Part shown: positions 18,553 through 30,413 of the stretch, in pieces
How positions within the stretch are numbered: position 1 is the stretch's first letter
Layout of the letters: every line of letters begins with the position of its first letter
NCBI RefSeq assembly: GCF_031755915.1
Contig: NC_083384.1
Coordinates: forward strand, 3,091,001 to 3,155,000
From: Ziziphus jujuba
Lineage: Eukaryota; Streptophyta; Magnoliopsida; Rosales; Rhamnaceae
Reading direction: 5' to 3'
DNA length: 64,000 nucleotides
Made by a program: the position numbers and the translations under genes
Notes under the pieces: generated by a model
Told to the model about the DNA's origin: nothing
Databases searched by the model: none
What the model saw: only the letters and a program-made list of their open reading frames with translations

Positions 18553-21500
18553 ATGGTAGATTCTAGAATAAGAAGAGGAGATCCATCCTTGAGGATCAAT
18601 GAGGAAGAGTCCGTAGCATTTCATGGCGATGACCGAGCTACCGGAAGTGGAGACCAAGTGGACTTGAGAACTATTTTGGAATCAATACAGCGGATGAGTG
18701 CTCAATTTGAGCATGTAAATCAAAGAGTGGGAAGATTAGAAGCCTCACAAGGAAGGCCGAATACAAGAAATAGGCAAGAATTCCATGGAGGACGAGGCCG
18801 AGGACGAGGAGGTCGCGAGAGGTCAAGAGAGGAATTTGATGAGGAGCCATTGGACGGTGACTTTGAGGAAGGTATGGACGAAACCTTTGCTGTCCAAGAT
18901 AGAGCTGGCCATGGGAGATATAGGAGGGAGGATACAGATGAAGATTTGGGAAATATCAAGGTTAATATCCCACCTTTTATGGGTAAAAGTGATCCTGAAG
19001 CTTATTTGGAGTGGGAAGAGAAAATGGAGATGATTTTTGACTGCCACAACTATTCGGAAGGTAAGAAGGTGAAGACGGCAGGAATGGAGTTTGGCCATTA
19101 TGCACTCCAATGGTGGATAAATGAGCAAAGCACCCGAAGGAGGATTGGTGAAGACTTAATTACAACATGGCGACAAATGAAAGGAGTCATGAGGAAGCGG
19201 TTTGTGCCATCCCATTACCAAAGGTTGCTGCATCAAAGGCTTCAATCTTTGTCTCAAGGAAGTAGGTCCGTGGAGGATTATTACAAAGAGATGGAGATGT
19301 TAATGATGAGGTTAAACATGAGGGAGGATAGAGAGGCAACAATGGCAAGATTTCTTGGAGGGTTAAACCGTGACATTGCCAACCAACTTGAATTACAACA
19401 ATACTTGGAATTGGAGGAGATGTTGCATGTAGCCATTAAACATGAGAACCAATTCAAGAGGAGGGGTGTTAGTACACGGTTTGGAGGAGTTTCTAGCAGT
19501 GGGAGGGCAAGTTCAAGCGGCTGGAAAAACAATTCCACTTATGAAAACAAGATGAGGCCGAAATTAGGAGAAGAATCTACCAACCGGCCAAGAAGGGAGG
19601 TCAAGACCGAATCTGTCCAAGCACTTAGAGGTGAGATAAAATCTGATCCTAAACCTCAAAAATCTAGAGAAATAATTTGTTTTAAGTGCCAAGGAAGAGG
19701 ACACATATCCAGCCAATGCCCAAATAGAAGAATCATGGTATTAAAGGGTGATGGTGAGCTGGAATCCGCAAGTGAAGAAAGTGGAGCTGAAACCGAGCAA
19801 GAGGAGGGTTGTAATGAAGATGAAACCGAACCTGTAGATACATCTAATGCCGAGTTGAGCTTGGTTTCAAGGAGAGTACTTGCTGTCTACAAAGATGAAG
19901 AGCAGATACAAAGAGAAAACATCTTCCACACTAGCTGCGAAATACAAGGTAAAATTTGTAGCATGATTATAGATAGTGGAAGTTGTACTAATGTGATAAG
20001 TAATCTTGTAGTTGATAAATTAGGCTTGAAAACAATTAAACATCCAGAACCTTATAGATTACAATGGCTTAATGATAGTGGTGAGATGAAAGTAAACAAA
20101 CAAGCCAAAGTAAAATTTAATATAGGTAGATATGAGGATGTAGTTTTATGTGATATTGTACCCATGATTGCTGGACATATACTATTAGGTAGACCATGGA
20201 AATTTGATAACGATGCTACTCATTTTGGTCGAGAAAATAGTATTGTTTTCAGGTTTGAAGGGAAGAAGGTCAAGCTGGAACCATTATCTCCTAAAGAGGT
20301 TTACAAAGACCAATTACAAATGCAACAAAGGAGAGAAGCCGAAAAGCTTAAAGAAAAAGCAAGTATGGCACCAACGGCTTCACCATCCTTCCAAGAAGGT
20401 AAGATTGAGGTTGCTGACCAAGATAAGGTTTCTAAGGTTCATATTGAGTGGAAAGACCAAGAAAAAGCCGAGAGAGGGGTGAGAAAAGAGAGCAAACCCG
20501 AGAGCACACAAAAACTGGAAATTTCCGCCAATGAGAGCCAAACCGAGGAAAGAAAAAGAAAAGAAAGAAAAGAGAGGAAAAACCACAATTTTTATTTGAG
20601 TTTAGGGGATATTAATAAGGTTATTGAGTGTAAGAAACCTTTGCTGGTCATGCTTTACAAAGAAAATTATTTTAATGATCAAACTAACTTTGAAGAACTT
20701 GAATTGCCAAGTTTAATGATTTCTCTTTTGAAGGAATTTGGAGATGTCTTACCAAATGAAATTCCAAGTGGACTACCATCCAATCAAGAGGGAAAAGGTG
20801 AGCTTGCTGTCCGAGGTAAGTCTTCTAATACTCAGGTTGTGTGGAAAAATTTTATTAAAACCAAGAGTGAGAAATTTGGTGCAAAAGCCGAGAGTGAGGA
20901 AGGTGAGATGGCATTGAGTGAGAAAGGGAAACGAATACAAGAAAGGAAGAATCTAAATTGTTATCTTAGCTTTGGTGATGTTAACAAAGTAATTATGAAT
21001 AAAAAATCATTGCTGACCATGAATTTTAAAGATTTTGTTGTAATAGTATTTGACCCAGGAGAATTGGTTTGGTTGCACTTACAAAAGGAAAGGTTTCCAA
21101 ATCAAAGAAAGTCAAAGCTCATGCCGCTTATGGATGGACCTTTTCAAGTTTTGGAGCCCAATAACAAGAATGCCTACAAGCTTGATTTACTAGGTGAGTA
21201 TAACATGAGTGCTGCATTTAATGTTGCTGATTTAACTCCTTTTTCTGCAGGTGATGATCTTGATTTGAGGACAAATCCTTTTCAAGAGGAGGGGAATGAT
21301 GTGATTCCGCCCGAGCCCGCTCCACCGATAACCCGCTGGGGTGCTGACTCGACACGGATGAAGACTAGGCCAATCACAAGAGCTCAAATTAAGAGATTTA
21401 AGGGCAACCTGGGAGTATTTATACAGAGGGTAATTAATCTCAACAGAGCTTGTCCATACTTGAAGATACAAAGCCTATTCGAAGCATCCAAGTGGTGGAA

Positions 21501-21804
21501 GCCGATACGGACCCGGGTGACGGTTTTGGTACATTTTTGGAGTCCGGGAAGCATGAAATGGTTCCAATGCTTTATGGGTTCAATACATATGCCTAAGAGG
21601 TCATGGAATCAAGTTAAAGCAGCCTCAAATGCAATCAAAAAGGGCTTGTACGGACAGCATCAACAATTTGGCCGAATTTGCTGTATTGCTTGCTGCTTTA
21701 CTGTATTTTACTGTATTAGCCTTTTCTTATTTTTCCAAGCATGGGCAACGTGTGGGACTTCATATTCAGTTTATTTGGCATCTTACAAAGCATCTAGAAG
21801 CTGA
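18553..21804 (+). CDS. Gypsy element 1 gag-protease-integrase tail fusion, 1083 codons
   Basis: One open frame holds an N-terminal Arg/Gly-rich part, the gag core at about residues 180-305 ([30 protein letters not shown]), a zinc knuckle C376-X2-C-X4-H-X4-C389, and the retropepsin DSG at 474-476 with HILLGRPW near 542. A Lys/Glu linker (615-700) is then repeated in diverged form at 745-824. Residue 827 jumps to the integrase tail [20 protein letters not shown]. The last 170 or so residues are read from the 3' LTR. Reverse transcriptase is missing. The intact frame suggests recent gag expression or very recent insertion. Confidence 0.95.
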   Translation: MVDSRIRRGDPSLRINEEESVAFHGDDRATGSGDQVDLRTILESIQRMSAQFEHVNQRVGRLEASQGRPNTRNRQEFHGGRGRGRGGRERSREEFDEEPLDGDFEEGMDETFAVQDRAGHGRYRREDTDEDLGNIKVNIPPFMGKSDPEAYLEWEEKMEMIFDCHNYSEGKKVKTAGMEFGHYALQWWINEQSTRRRIGEDLITTWRQMKGVMRKRFVPSHYQRLLHQRLQSLSQGSRSVEDYYKEMEMLMMRLNMREDREATMARFLGGLNRDIANQLELQQYLELEEMLHVAIKHENQFKRRGVSTRFGGVSSSGRASSSGWKNNSTYENKMRPKLGEESTNRPRREVKTESVQALRGEIKSDPKPQKSREIICFKCQGRGHISSQCPNRRIMVLKGDGELESASEESGAETEQEEGCNEDETEPVDTSNAELSLVSRRVLAVYKDEEQIQRENIFHTSCEIQGKICSMIIDSGSCTNVISNLVVDKLGLKTIKHPEPYRLQWLNDSGEMKVNKQAKVKFNIGRYEDVVLCDIVPMIAGHILLGRPWKFDNDATHFGRENSIVFRFEGKKVKLEPLSPKEVYKDQLQMQQRREAEKLKEKASMAPTASPSFQEGKIEVADQDKVSKVHIEWKDQEKAERGVRKESKPESTQKLEISANESQTEERKRKERKERKNHNFYLSLGDINKVIECKKPLLVMLYKENYFNDQTNFEELELPSLMISLLKEFGDVLPNEIPSGLPSNQEGKGELAVRGKSSNTQVVWKNFIKTKSEKFGAKAESEEGEMALSEKGKRIQERKNLNCYLSFGDVNKVIMNKKSLLTMNFKDFVVIVFDPGELVWLHLQKERFPNQRKSKLMPLMDGPFQVLEPNNKNAYKLDLLGEYNMSAAFNVADLTPFSAGDDLDLRTNPFQEEGNDVIPPEPAPPITRWGADSTRMKTRPITRAQIKRFKGNLGVFIQRVINLNRACPYLKIQSLFEASKWWKPIRTRVTVLVHFWSPGSMKWFQCFMGSIHMPKRSWNQVKAASNAIKKGLYGQHQQFGRICCIACCFTVFYCISLFLFFQAWATCGTSYSVYLASYKASRS
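21284..21296 (+). other. Polypurine tract of gypsy element 1
   Basis: AAGAGGAGGGGAA directly precedes the 3' LTR start TGATGTG. The same tract precedes the 3' LTR of element 5 at about 43889-43901 and, on the minus strand, those of elements 2 and 4. It also encodes the EEGN residues of the fused frame. Confidence 0.88.
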
Positions 21805-22439
21805 TTTGGAGCTCAATTTGGTCAAAGATTGGTCAAAGTCAACTTAGTCAAAAAGCTAGTATTATAGTTTCCTAATTTGATTCTACTTTTTGTTTTAGGA
21901 AATTACCATTATTTTTTAGTTTTCATTTATTTATTTTCTGGAAAAATAAGTTTAGGAAAGTTATTATTTTATTATTTTCATTGTAAATTAATTAATTCCT
22001 AATTTAAAATAAAGGAATTAATTAATCCAAATTAGATTAGGAAAGGAGTGAGAATTTCGGCCACCATAGAACTCTTTATTGTGTGGCCTGTTTTTCCTAG
22101 GGTTTTTAGGGTTTATTTTGTTTCTTTCAAAGCCTATTTAAAGGCTTATTTTTCATTAATAAGATAACTTAAAAACTTTGATTTGATTGAGAAAATACTT
22201 GTGAGATCAATTATCTCTTTGTTCTTTGAGAACACCTAAAACACCATTAGAGAATTGGTTGTTTTAGCTTGACTTATCAATAGGTTTTCCATCCCCTATT
22301 GTGGCGTCTACATTATACCAAGGTTTCTAACCACAGGTTGGTTAGGGGTTGAGGTCTATTCCATTAGAACTTGAACTTAATTAAAGATCCGGGCTAATAT
22401 AATACGGGTTTAGGAGCAGGTCGTCCTAGGTTCGTATCA
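21297..22439 (+). repeat. 3' LTR of gypsy element 1
   Basis: It has the same length (1143 bp) and ends as the 5' LTR and is followed by CCATC. Differences from the 5' LTR are a handful of substitutions and no indels. The long open frame of the element runs into it and stops at 21802-21804. Confidence 0.97.
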
Positions 22440-22444
22440 CCATC

Positions 22445-23175
22445 TCCTTGTAATAATCCTCCACGGACCTGCTTCCTTGAGATAGAGATTGAAGCCTTTG
22501 ATGCAGCAACCTATGATAGTGTGATGGTACAAATCACTTCCTCATGGCTCCTTTCATTTGTCAACATGTAGTGATTAAGTCATCACCAACTCTTCTTCAC
22601 GTATTTTGCTCATTTATCCACCATTGGAGTACATAATGACCAAACTCCATTGTTCCCAATTTCACCTTCTTGGCCTCCGAATAGTTGTGGCCATCAAAGA
22701 TCATCTCCATTCTTTCCTCCCATTCCAAATATGCTTCCGGATCACTTTTACCCATGAATGGTGGAATATTTACCTTGATGTTGCCAAGATCATCATCTAC
22801 ATCCTCTCTTCTATGCCTCCCATGACGTAGCCTCTCTTGGACAGCAAGTGTTTCATCCATTCCTTCTTCAAAATCATCTCTGACATTTTCCTCCTCAAAC
22901 TCCTCTCTTGGCCGCCCACGGCCTCCTTGACCTCGACCTCGGCCTCCATGAGCATCTATCCTTATATTTGGCATTCCTTGGGATGTTTCTAACCTATTCA
23001 TCCTTTGATTTAAATGGTCAAATTGAGTATTCATCCGCTGTAGTTGCTCCATTAAAGCCCTCATGTCCGTTTGCTTTCCATTCCCCGTAGCTCGGGAACC
23101 ACCATGGAATTCTACAGACTCTTCTTCATTAATTCTCAGTGGTGTGTCTCCTCTTCTTATTCTAGAATCTGCCAT
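22445..23175 (-). pseudogene. Gypsy element 2: gag, N-terminal part
   Basis: On the minus strand the frame starts [20 protein letters not shown] at 23175, shows the Arg/Gly-rich GGRGRGQGGRGRPRE and an acidic segment, then [20 protein letters not shown] and [16 protein letters not shown] stop at 22597-22599 follows. Translation of the last 150 bp up to element 1 is broken by point changes. The remainder of gag is at 15620-16241. Confidence 0.93.
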
Positions 23176-24284
23176 GTTAGTAAAATACTACAAAAACAAA
23201 ATAATTCCTCACAATATTCACTCCCTCATGTGTTTCACTCAAACAAGGTCTCAACACTCATGTTTGCACACTAGTTTTGGCTGTTACCCTCTTTTAAGCT
23301 CACACTCTCTTGTCTTTTTCCACTCAAAGAATTAACTCAAATTCTAATTAAAACACCCACAAAATAGAAATTAGATCACAAGTATGTCTTAATTAAACTT
23401 ATGGACAAAACAGTAGCAAAAGGTAGGCAATACCGAAAGAATTCAACAAAACCTAGTTTTCGGATTTTCTAGGTAAAATAAAGCAAATTAAAGGGAAAAC
23501 TTTGGAATTTTGAAGAACTAGACCAGATGGTAATAGATTATGAGTTCAAGAATAAAATTCTACAAAAAGAGATTCAAATACGAGCAAGAATCAAATTGAA
23601 CAAAAATATAGAATAGTTGTTGGTTGTTGTTCTTTGTAATTCAAGTTTTTATATCAAATCCTTTAACTAATTTTAATCCAAATAATTTAGCACTCAAACT
23701 CAAATATCCAGCAGTAAAAATAACTCTCCAGAAACTCCAAATATGGAATAAATTTCCAGCAACAAACTTCAACAACAATTTTCAACAAACCGATATATAT
23801 ATATTTTTCTATTCGGCTTTCTTCTTCTTTTTTTTTTTCATTCACTGAATATCAACTGCAATAACAAGAATAAACAAGAAATTTGCAATTCCAACTCCAA
23901 AAATTCACCAAACCCGTGACCTCCAAATAAACACAAATGTGCAATTTTTTATTTTTTTTAATGTTGCCGCAAACTTTTTTTTTTTTTTTTTGAATAGATG
24001 AATGAAAATATTTAAGACTAAAACAGCAAAGAAAAATCAACAATAACCAAATTAAAAGAACAATGATGAAAGGCAACCAACAAACTAGGAAACAAAAAAT
24101 ACGGTAAAACAAATAAACTAATTTAACTCTGAATGAGTGTTTTTTTTTTTTTTTTTGAAAGAGGCTGAAGGTGTATGAGATAGATGAAACCTTAACCTAA
24201 TGCTAAAATTTTAGAATAAAACAAAAACAAATAAAGCAAATAAAGATAGATCAAACCTGAACAAAATTTGGCTCTGATTCCAAA
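23176..24284 (-). other. Leader and primer-binding site of gypsy element 2
   Basis: This non-coding stretch corresponds to the element 1 leader, with T homopolymers (A on the minus strand) near 23828-23839, 23943-23960, 23977-23993 and 24139-24157. The primer site at about 24271-24282 reads TGGAATCAGAGC on the minus strand, one base off the intact TGGTATCAGAGC. Confidence 0.85.
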
Positions 24285-26508
24285 TGATACAAACCTAGGA
24301 CGACCTGCTCCTAAACTCGTATTATATTAGCCAGGATCTAATTATGTTTAAGTTCTAATGGTCACCCTGACCCCTAACCAACCTGTGATTAGAAACCTTG
24401 GTATATAATGAAGATGCCAGAATAGGTGGTGGAAGGCCTATTGATAAGTCAAACTAAAACACTCATTCTCTAATGGTGTTTTAGGTGTTCAAAAGAATAA
24501 AGATAATTCAATCTCACAAATAATTTTCTGTATGAATAATGTACTGATTATTATTGATAAAAAAAGCTTTTAAATAGGCTGGAAAAGTCACACAATAAAC
24601 CCTAGAAGACATAAGTGATACGAACCTAGGACGACCTGCTCCTAAACCCGTATTATATTAGCCCGGATCTTTAATTAAGTTCAAGTTCTAATGGAATGGA
24701 CCTCAACCCCTAACCAACCTGTGGTTAGAAACCTTGGTATAATGTAGACACCACAATAGGGGATGGAAAACCTATTGATAAGTCAAGCTAAAACAACCAA
24801 TTCTCTAATGGTGTTTTAGGTGTTATCAAAGAACAAAGAGATAATTAATCTCACAAATATTTTCTTAATCAAATCAAAGTTTTAAAGTTATATTATTAAT
24901 GAAAAATAAGCCTTTAAATAGGCTTTGAAAGAAACAAAATAAACCCTAAAAACCCTAGGTAAAACAGGCCACACAATAAAGAGTTCTATGGTGGCCGAAA
25001 TTCTCACTCCTTTCCTAATCTAATTTGGATTAATTAATTTCTTTATTTTGAATTAGGAATTAATTAATTTACAATGAAAATAATAAAATAATAACTTTCC
25101 TAAACTTATTTTTCCAGAAAGTAAATAAATAAAAACTAAAAAGTAATGGTAATTTCCTAAAACAAAAGGTAGAATCAAATTAGGAAACTATAATACTAGC
25201 TTTTTGTCTAAGTTGACTTTGACCAATCTTCGACCAAATTGAGCTCCAAATCAGCTTCTAGATGCTTTGTAGGATGCCAAATAAACTGAATATGAAGGCC
25301 CACACGTTGTCCATGCTTGGAAAAATAGGAAAAGGCTAATATAGTAAAATATAGTAAAGTCAGCAAGCAATACAGCAAATTCGGCCAAATTGTTGAAGCT
25401 GTCCGTACAAGCCCTTTTTGGTTGCATTTGAGGCTGATTTAACTTGATTCCATGACCTCTTAGGCATATTTATTGAACCCATAAAGCATTGGAACCATTT
25501 CATGCTTCTCGGACTCCAAAAATGCACCAAACCCGTCACCCGGGTCCGTATCGGCTTCCACCACTTGGATGCTTAGAATGGCCTTTGTATCTTCTAGTAT
25601 GGACAAGCTCTGTTGAGATTGATTACCCCCTGTATAAATACTTCCAGGTTGTCCTTAAATGTCTTAATTTGAACTCTTTTGATTGGCCTAGTCTTCATTC
25701 GTGTCGAGTCAGCACCCCAACGGGTTATAGGTTGAGCGGGCTCGGGCGGAATCACATCAATAAGGAAAACCGACCATACAATAAGCTTTCCTAAAGTGGC
25801 CGAATTTCCTACTTTCCTAAATCTAAATTCTAACTAATTAATTCCTTTATTTTGGATTAGGAAATAATTAATTTACAATGAAAATAATAAAATAATAACT
25901 TTTCTAATGGTAATGGTAATTTCCTAAAACAAAAAGGAGAATCAAATTAGGAAACTAAAATAGTAGCTTTTTGACTAAGTTGACTTTGACCATTCTTTGA
26001 CCAATTTGAGCTCTAAATCAACCTCAATATGCTCTTTAGGATGTCAAATAAGCTGACCATGAAGTCCCACATGTTGCCCTTGCTTGGAAGAAAAAGAAAA
26101 AGCCAACTCAGCAAAATACTGTAAAGCCAACACAAAATACAGTAAAAAGAGGTCAAATATGAAGCTGTCCGTACAACCCTTTTTTGAATGCCTTTGAAGC
26201 TTCCTTGAATTGATTCCATGCCCTCTTAGACATATGTATTGAATCCATAAAGAGTTAGAACTATTTCATGCTGCCCGTTGTCTATATTTGCACCAAAACT
26301 GTTACCCGGGTCCGTATCGGCTTCCTCCACTTGGATGCTTAGAATAGGCTTTGTATCTTCAAGTATGGACAAGCTCTATTGAGAATTGATTACCCCCTGT
26401 ATAAATGCTCCTAGGTTATCCTTAAATATCTTAATTTGAGCTCTTGTGATTGGCCTGGTCTTCATCAGTGTTGGGTCAGCACCCCAACGGGTTATCGGTT
26501 GAGCTGGC
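24285..26508 (-). repeat. 5' LTR of gypsy element 2, split by a solo LTR and truncated
   Basis: The LTR end TGATACAAACCTAGG (plus-strand view) is at 24285. The first part runs to 24615 and the second from 25765 to 26508; between them is a complete solo LTR. The outermost bases (the TCGGGCGGAAT segment before CACATCA) are missing near 26508. Its sequence matches the element 2 3' LTR, including the AGACATAAG site that is uninterrupted at 13885. Confidence 0.9.
24616..25759 (-). mobile_element. Solo gypsy LTR, TSD ATAAG
   Basis: A complete LTR of 1144 bp, starting TGATGTGATTCCGCCCGAG on the minus strand and ending TTCGTATCA, is flanked by ATAAG at 24611-24615 and 25760-25764. The empty site is visible in the partner LTR at about 13885-13893. 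No internal domain remains. Confidence 0.96.
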
Positions 26509-28242
26509 ACACAGTATACTCAACCACCTTATTTAAATAGATGTTTCTTAACAATTGTATACTTGATTAAATTTGTGTGAAGTAATTATGTTAACCACTG
26601 TGCACACATATAGTTTTAGTTAACAATTGATACTGTATACATAACTTATAACATTATTATACGAATATTTTATATTGAAGCATTTATCATATAAAATATC
26701 AAATTTGACTTTTCTTTTCAAAAGGAAAATTTAAATGTTTACAACCAAATTGCAAATATATCCTTTTCAGGTTAAAAGCTAAAACCAGTGGATGGTCTGA
26801 TAACGCTCCATATAGACCCATAGATCATTTTATTTATTTTTGGCATTTTTAGTTATAATCCCCATAAAACCATTTTTGGATTAATGATCCCCATAAAACC
26901 CTTTCGATGATAAAATTTCACCGGCCCTATTTCCTTTCTGAAACTCTCTCCAAGAGTTGTGCTACTCCCTTTAGATTGTTTCACCTCTCTGGCCTTCTCG
27001 TTGCTTTTATGAATGTTTGGATTGGCATCTCTCTCAAGCTCCATCTTAGGTGTGCTTCCTCTCCCAATTTCTCTCAATGCTTTTTCTTTTCCTTGTTACT
27101 TCATTTTTCTCTAAGTTACTCATTCCATGAAATGTAGGTGAAGGATGGGTTAGTTCTTTGTTACATATGAAAAAGAGTCAACCATATTTAATGAGTTGAT
27201 AATGGAAGTATTGAAGGATTTATTAGGGACGTGAGAGGAAGCAAGTATGCTCTTGGTAAGAGACATCTATAACTTCTTCTTTTTTTCCCTCTACATTTGT
27301 TGTGGTGTTTCATGAGAGATAGGTATATTGAGTGAGAGGAGCCTATGTTCCTCTATGTTATTTGTTTTTGGCAGTGTGGTTGATATTTTCAAACAATAAA
27401 GTTCTAGAAATTTTGGCCACATGTTGATACATAATTGCATTTTTATCCTTTTTCCTATGTTCTTAACATAATATAATGAGTCTTAAGTGTTAGAATTTTC
27501 TTGATCTGTTCTATTGCTTTTGAAAAAAACACAAGCATCGTAATTTGACTGATTGAGATTTTTTGTTTTTGAGAGATACCGAACCAAAATGTATAAAAAG
27601 AAAAAAAAAAGAAAAAAGAAAGAAAAAAAAAGGGTAACTGAAAATGGGAAAAAACTCGAGGTAAAGAAGTAAATATGGTTTTCCCACCTATAAACAAATA
27701 AGACAGTTTCTAGATTTTTACTATATTTTGGTTTTTTGGATTGGGACTTTTAAGAACTTCTAAATTGTTCAATGTTGAATAATGGACTTTGTAACCTGTC
27801 AAATAATAAACCCATAACATAGCAAAAATCTAAATGAATATCAATATATAATATTATTGCACATTGGGAAGTGAATGGAGAAATCGAATTAGAATAACTC
27901 CTATTGAATATATATAACTAATTGTCTAATTATTATTTATGATCACCTTGTGTAGGCATGGTGCATAATTTGTGGAGATTGGAATACTTATGGCATCCTC
28001 CATTTATGTAGATGCATATACATATATAAATATGTGGGTTTGAGAAATAGAATAAAAAGGGACTATAACATTTCCATAAGATCAACGATGATTGCTTCAT
28101 TTATGCATATATACATGTATATATATATACACGTATAACAAAAGAATTGAATGATTAAGATTATTGACAATGCCAATCCCTTAGATATAGTATTGATATT
28201 ATTTTTTATGCTTGCATGATGGTAATATAGGGGAAACAAATA
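26509..28242. other. Unidentified AT-rich region left of the CACTA genes
   Basis: No plastid, gypsy or copia homology is visible. The stretch holds two near-identical copies of a CCCCATAAAACC motif (26862-26873 and 26890-26901), an A/G-rich run near 27599-27632 and an (AT)n/(ACGT)n tract around 28100-28140. Because it lies directly before the En/Spm-like exons, it may be the 5' part of the CACTA element. I see no CACTA terminal repeat or subterminal array in it, so its left end is unresolved. Confidence 0.4.
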
Positions 28243-30413
28243 TTGCCAAAATATTACTTTAAATTTGCACCAACGCCTAGTGAGACATCAATACCTAGTG
28301 GTCCAGAGTATGTGGAAACACCAATTCCAAACATTACATCGTCTAGAGGTCATTCTGCTATAGATCCTATAGATGAGAGTATTGAAGATACACCTGTATC
28401 CACTGGTATGTTCGTAATCTATCATATATGTTATGTAAATTGAGAATCTATAGTACATAGAATTATTAATTAACATTATTTCACTTTGTAGGTCTAACGA
28501 AGAAAAATACACGTCGCATTACTCGAGGATTGGAAATTCTTAAAACAATGCATCCAATACTAAACTTCGCATCCAAGTAAGCGATTTGGATATGCATGCA
28601 TATGGTTACCATTGTTCTCCCTTTGCCAATCAGATCAGCAATGCTGTGCATAACTTTGTTTCACCAAGATTGAAGGGATGGAAATATGCTTCTGATGATG
28701 AAAGGAAAATTGTCTACAAACATATTGATGTGAGTAAAACTTATACTCATATCATTGATATACCATATCAGTATTATAATAACTAACGAGGTTTTATTTT
28801 CCTTCTGTGTATAAGGATCGGTTTGACATTGATCTGAATGATCCTCAGTGGATAGAGATTGTTGAGAGGCATTGTCGTGATATGTACAAAAACAATAGAA
28901 GTTATTGCAACAATCATTTCAAGCTGTGTAAGATGCAACGCAAAGACCCATTGTAATGTAGACCAAAAAGACTACGATGTCAAGAAGATTGGGAATGGTT
29001 GTGTGCTCATTTTGGGAGTCCATAATTTTTGGTGAGTTAGAACATTTTAAACTGTTTCAAACATTTTTTAAATTCATGTTTATATCTGTATCATATTCTA
29101 AACCATTTATTTTATATATGCAGAAATGTTCTAAGGCAGGGCAATGTAATAGCGCTAAAAGGCTATATAATCATCGTGTTGGATCAAGATAGTTTATTGC
29201 AACAAGGGCAGAGCACTGGTTTGACATTCTTCATAAATGACTTTAGTTATATTTGAGAATGGATTATTATTTCTTTATTATTTTTCCATATTACGGTAAA
29301 TTGTCAATTCATAAAGTGCTTGGTAGGTGAAATTACCAATTGCATTAATATCTTTGAAATCTTAGTGTTTACTTAGCAAGTTTAAAGATAAACCTCTTGC
29401 TTATGCATCTTATGTCTATTGAAATTTGGTTGTCATTGGATGCTTTTTGGATTTTTACTAGTTTTGGTCCTTTGACAGTTTATAATATATGTCATGTATC
29501 TATAGCAGAAGTGGGTTTGAGCTTAGAATTCCATGGCTTTAGTGACTATTTAGTTTCATTTCCATGGTAGAAAGGCAAAAAAGTCAATAGTATCAGCTAA
29601 AAGGGACATTTACTATTACTACTTTTGTTGTTCCTATAAACTGTTTATGCATCAACTTTGTTGATATTGGATTTCTACTGCCTTGTAGTTATAGTTCTTT
29701 GTGATTCTATTGATTTGTTGTTACCTCTGTTTGTGAGCTGTTTCAAAGCTATCAATTCTGGTGATTCATTGGAATGTTGAATCAAATTTGGAGATTATGA
29801 TTATAATGTTATATAAGTGTCTATTTATGCATATATATACATACAGAAGGTTTAGTCCCGAATACGAAGGTGACTTTCCCTTCCCTTTGTTTAAGCAAGC
29901 AAGTAAAATTATCGTTCTTTTTATTTTGTAGTCATCTTCAAATGAACCGATCGGTGAGATTGAGTTATTTAAGAGAACACACTGAACACAAAAAAAAAAG
30001 GATGGAATAATGTTATAGTTGAATTAAGATATGTAAGTTTTACTTATCGATCCTTAACTGGTTTGACATACTTGTAATATCCCATAATGACATTTTTATA
30101 CCTTTCATGTTGTTAGAATGAGATGGTTCGGCTTCAAGAAGCACAAACGCAGCAGACATAAGATGATGCTTCTCTTGATGATACTGCTGCATTGGATGTT
30201 TTGACAAAATCTAATATTCGTGCAAAGGTCCTAGGTAGAAATGCTGGATTTAGTTATGGTGTTGGACCAGCTCCAAGAAAGAGCTACATCAGGCAGCTTA
30301 ACCAACCCACCCCTCAGTTGGCTACAGAGTTTAAAGATTACAAGGTTGAGGTAAAAGGACTTGCATAAGTTGTGGATCAATAGGCATAACTCATTGCCAG
30401 ACTTTCTGCATTA
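28243..30413 (+). pseudogene. Ptta/En/Spm-type transposase remnant (PF03004-like), with introns
   Basis: Exonic pieces are TSIPSGPEYVETPIPNITSS, ITRGLEILKTMHPIL (about 28505-28560), SNAVHNFVSPRLKGWKYASD (28586-28735), DRFDIDLNDPQWIEIVERHC (28816 on), RPKRL...WEWLCAHFGSP, and KCSKAGQ with RLYNHRVGSR after a GT-AG gap at 29032-29123. A final piece has VLGRNAGFSYGVGPAPRK near 30224-30280. These match the plant En/Spm transposase family with its order kept. A frameshift near 28580 and stops at 28954, 29189 and 30160 make it inactive. The 29225-30117 gap looks like a large intron or insertion and holds nothing else recognisable. Confidence 0.82.

Larger units (their letters stand above)
16242..22439 (+). 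mobile_element. Gypsy element 1, complete non-autonomous copy, TSD CCATC
   Basis: Two LTRs of 1143 bp each (16242-17384 and 21297-22439) flank a primer site, leader, one long open frame and a polypurine tract. Perfect CCATC copies lie at 16237-16241 and 22440-22444. The LTRs differ at roughly ten positions by eye, so the insertion is recent relative to everything around it. Reverse transcriptase, RNase H and most of the integrase are absent. The copy would need proteins from an autonomous relative to move. Confidence 0.97.
13564..26508 (-). mobile_element. Gypsy element 2, host of nested insertions
   Basis: Reading on the minus strand, a damaged 5' LTR (26508 down to 24285) is followed by a primer site, leader, gag, protease, a residual integrase tail and a 3' LTR (14479 down to 13564). 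Element 1 (16242-22439) splits gag and a solo LTR (24616-25759) splits the 5' LTR. Without insertions the element is about 5.6 kb. No reverse transcriptase or RNase H is present, so it is a non-autonomous gag-protease derivative. GTATA lies at both outer flanks (13559-13563 and about 26512-26518), a possible TSD. Confidence 0.9.

Noticed and set aside
18553..21804. The 1083-codon frame as a host gene
   Set aside because: It lies between two LTRs with primer site and polypurine tract, and carries gag, zinc knuckle and retropepsin motifs. It is element-encoded.
26853..27137. Overlapping small frames on both strands near 26850-27140
   Set aside because: No motif, family resemblance or codon signal, and both strands are open over the same stretch; I cannot support a gene.
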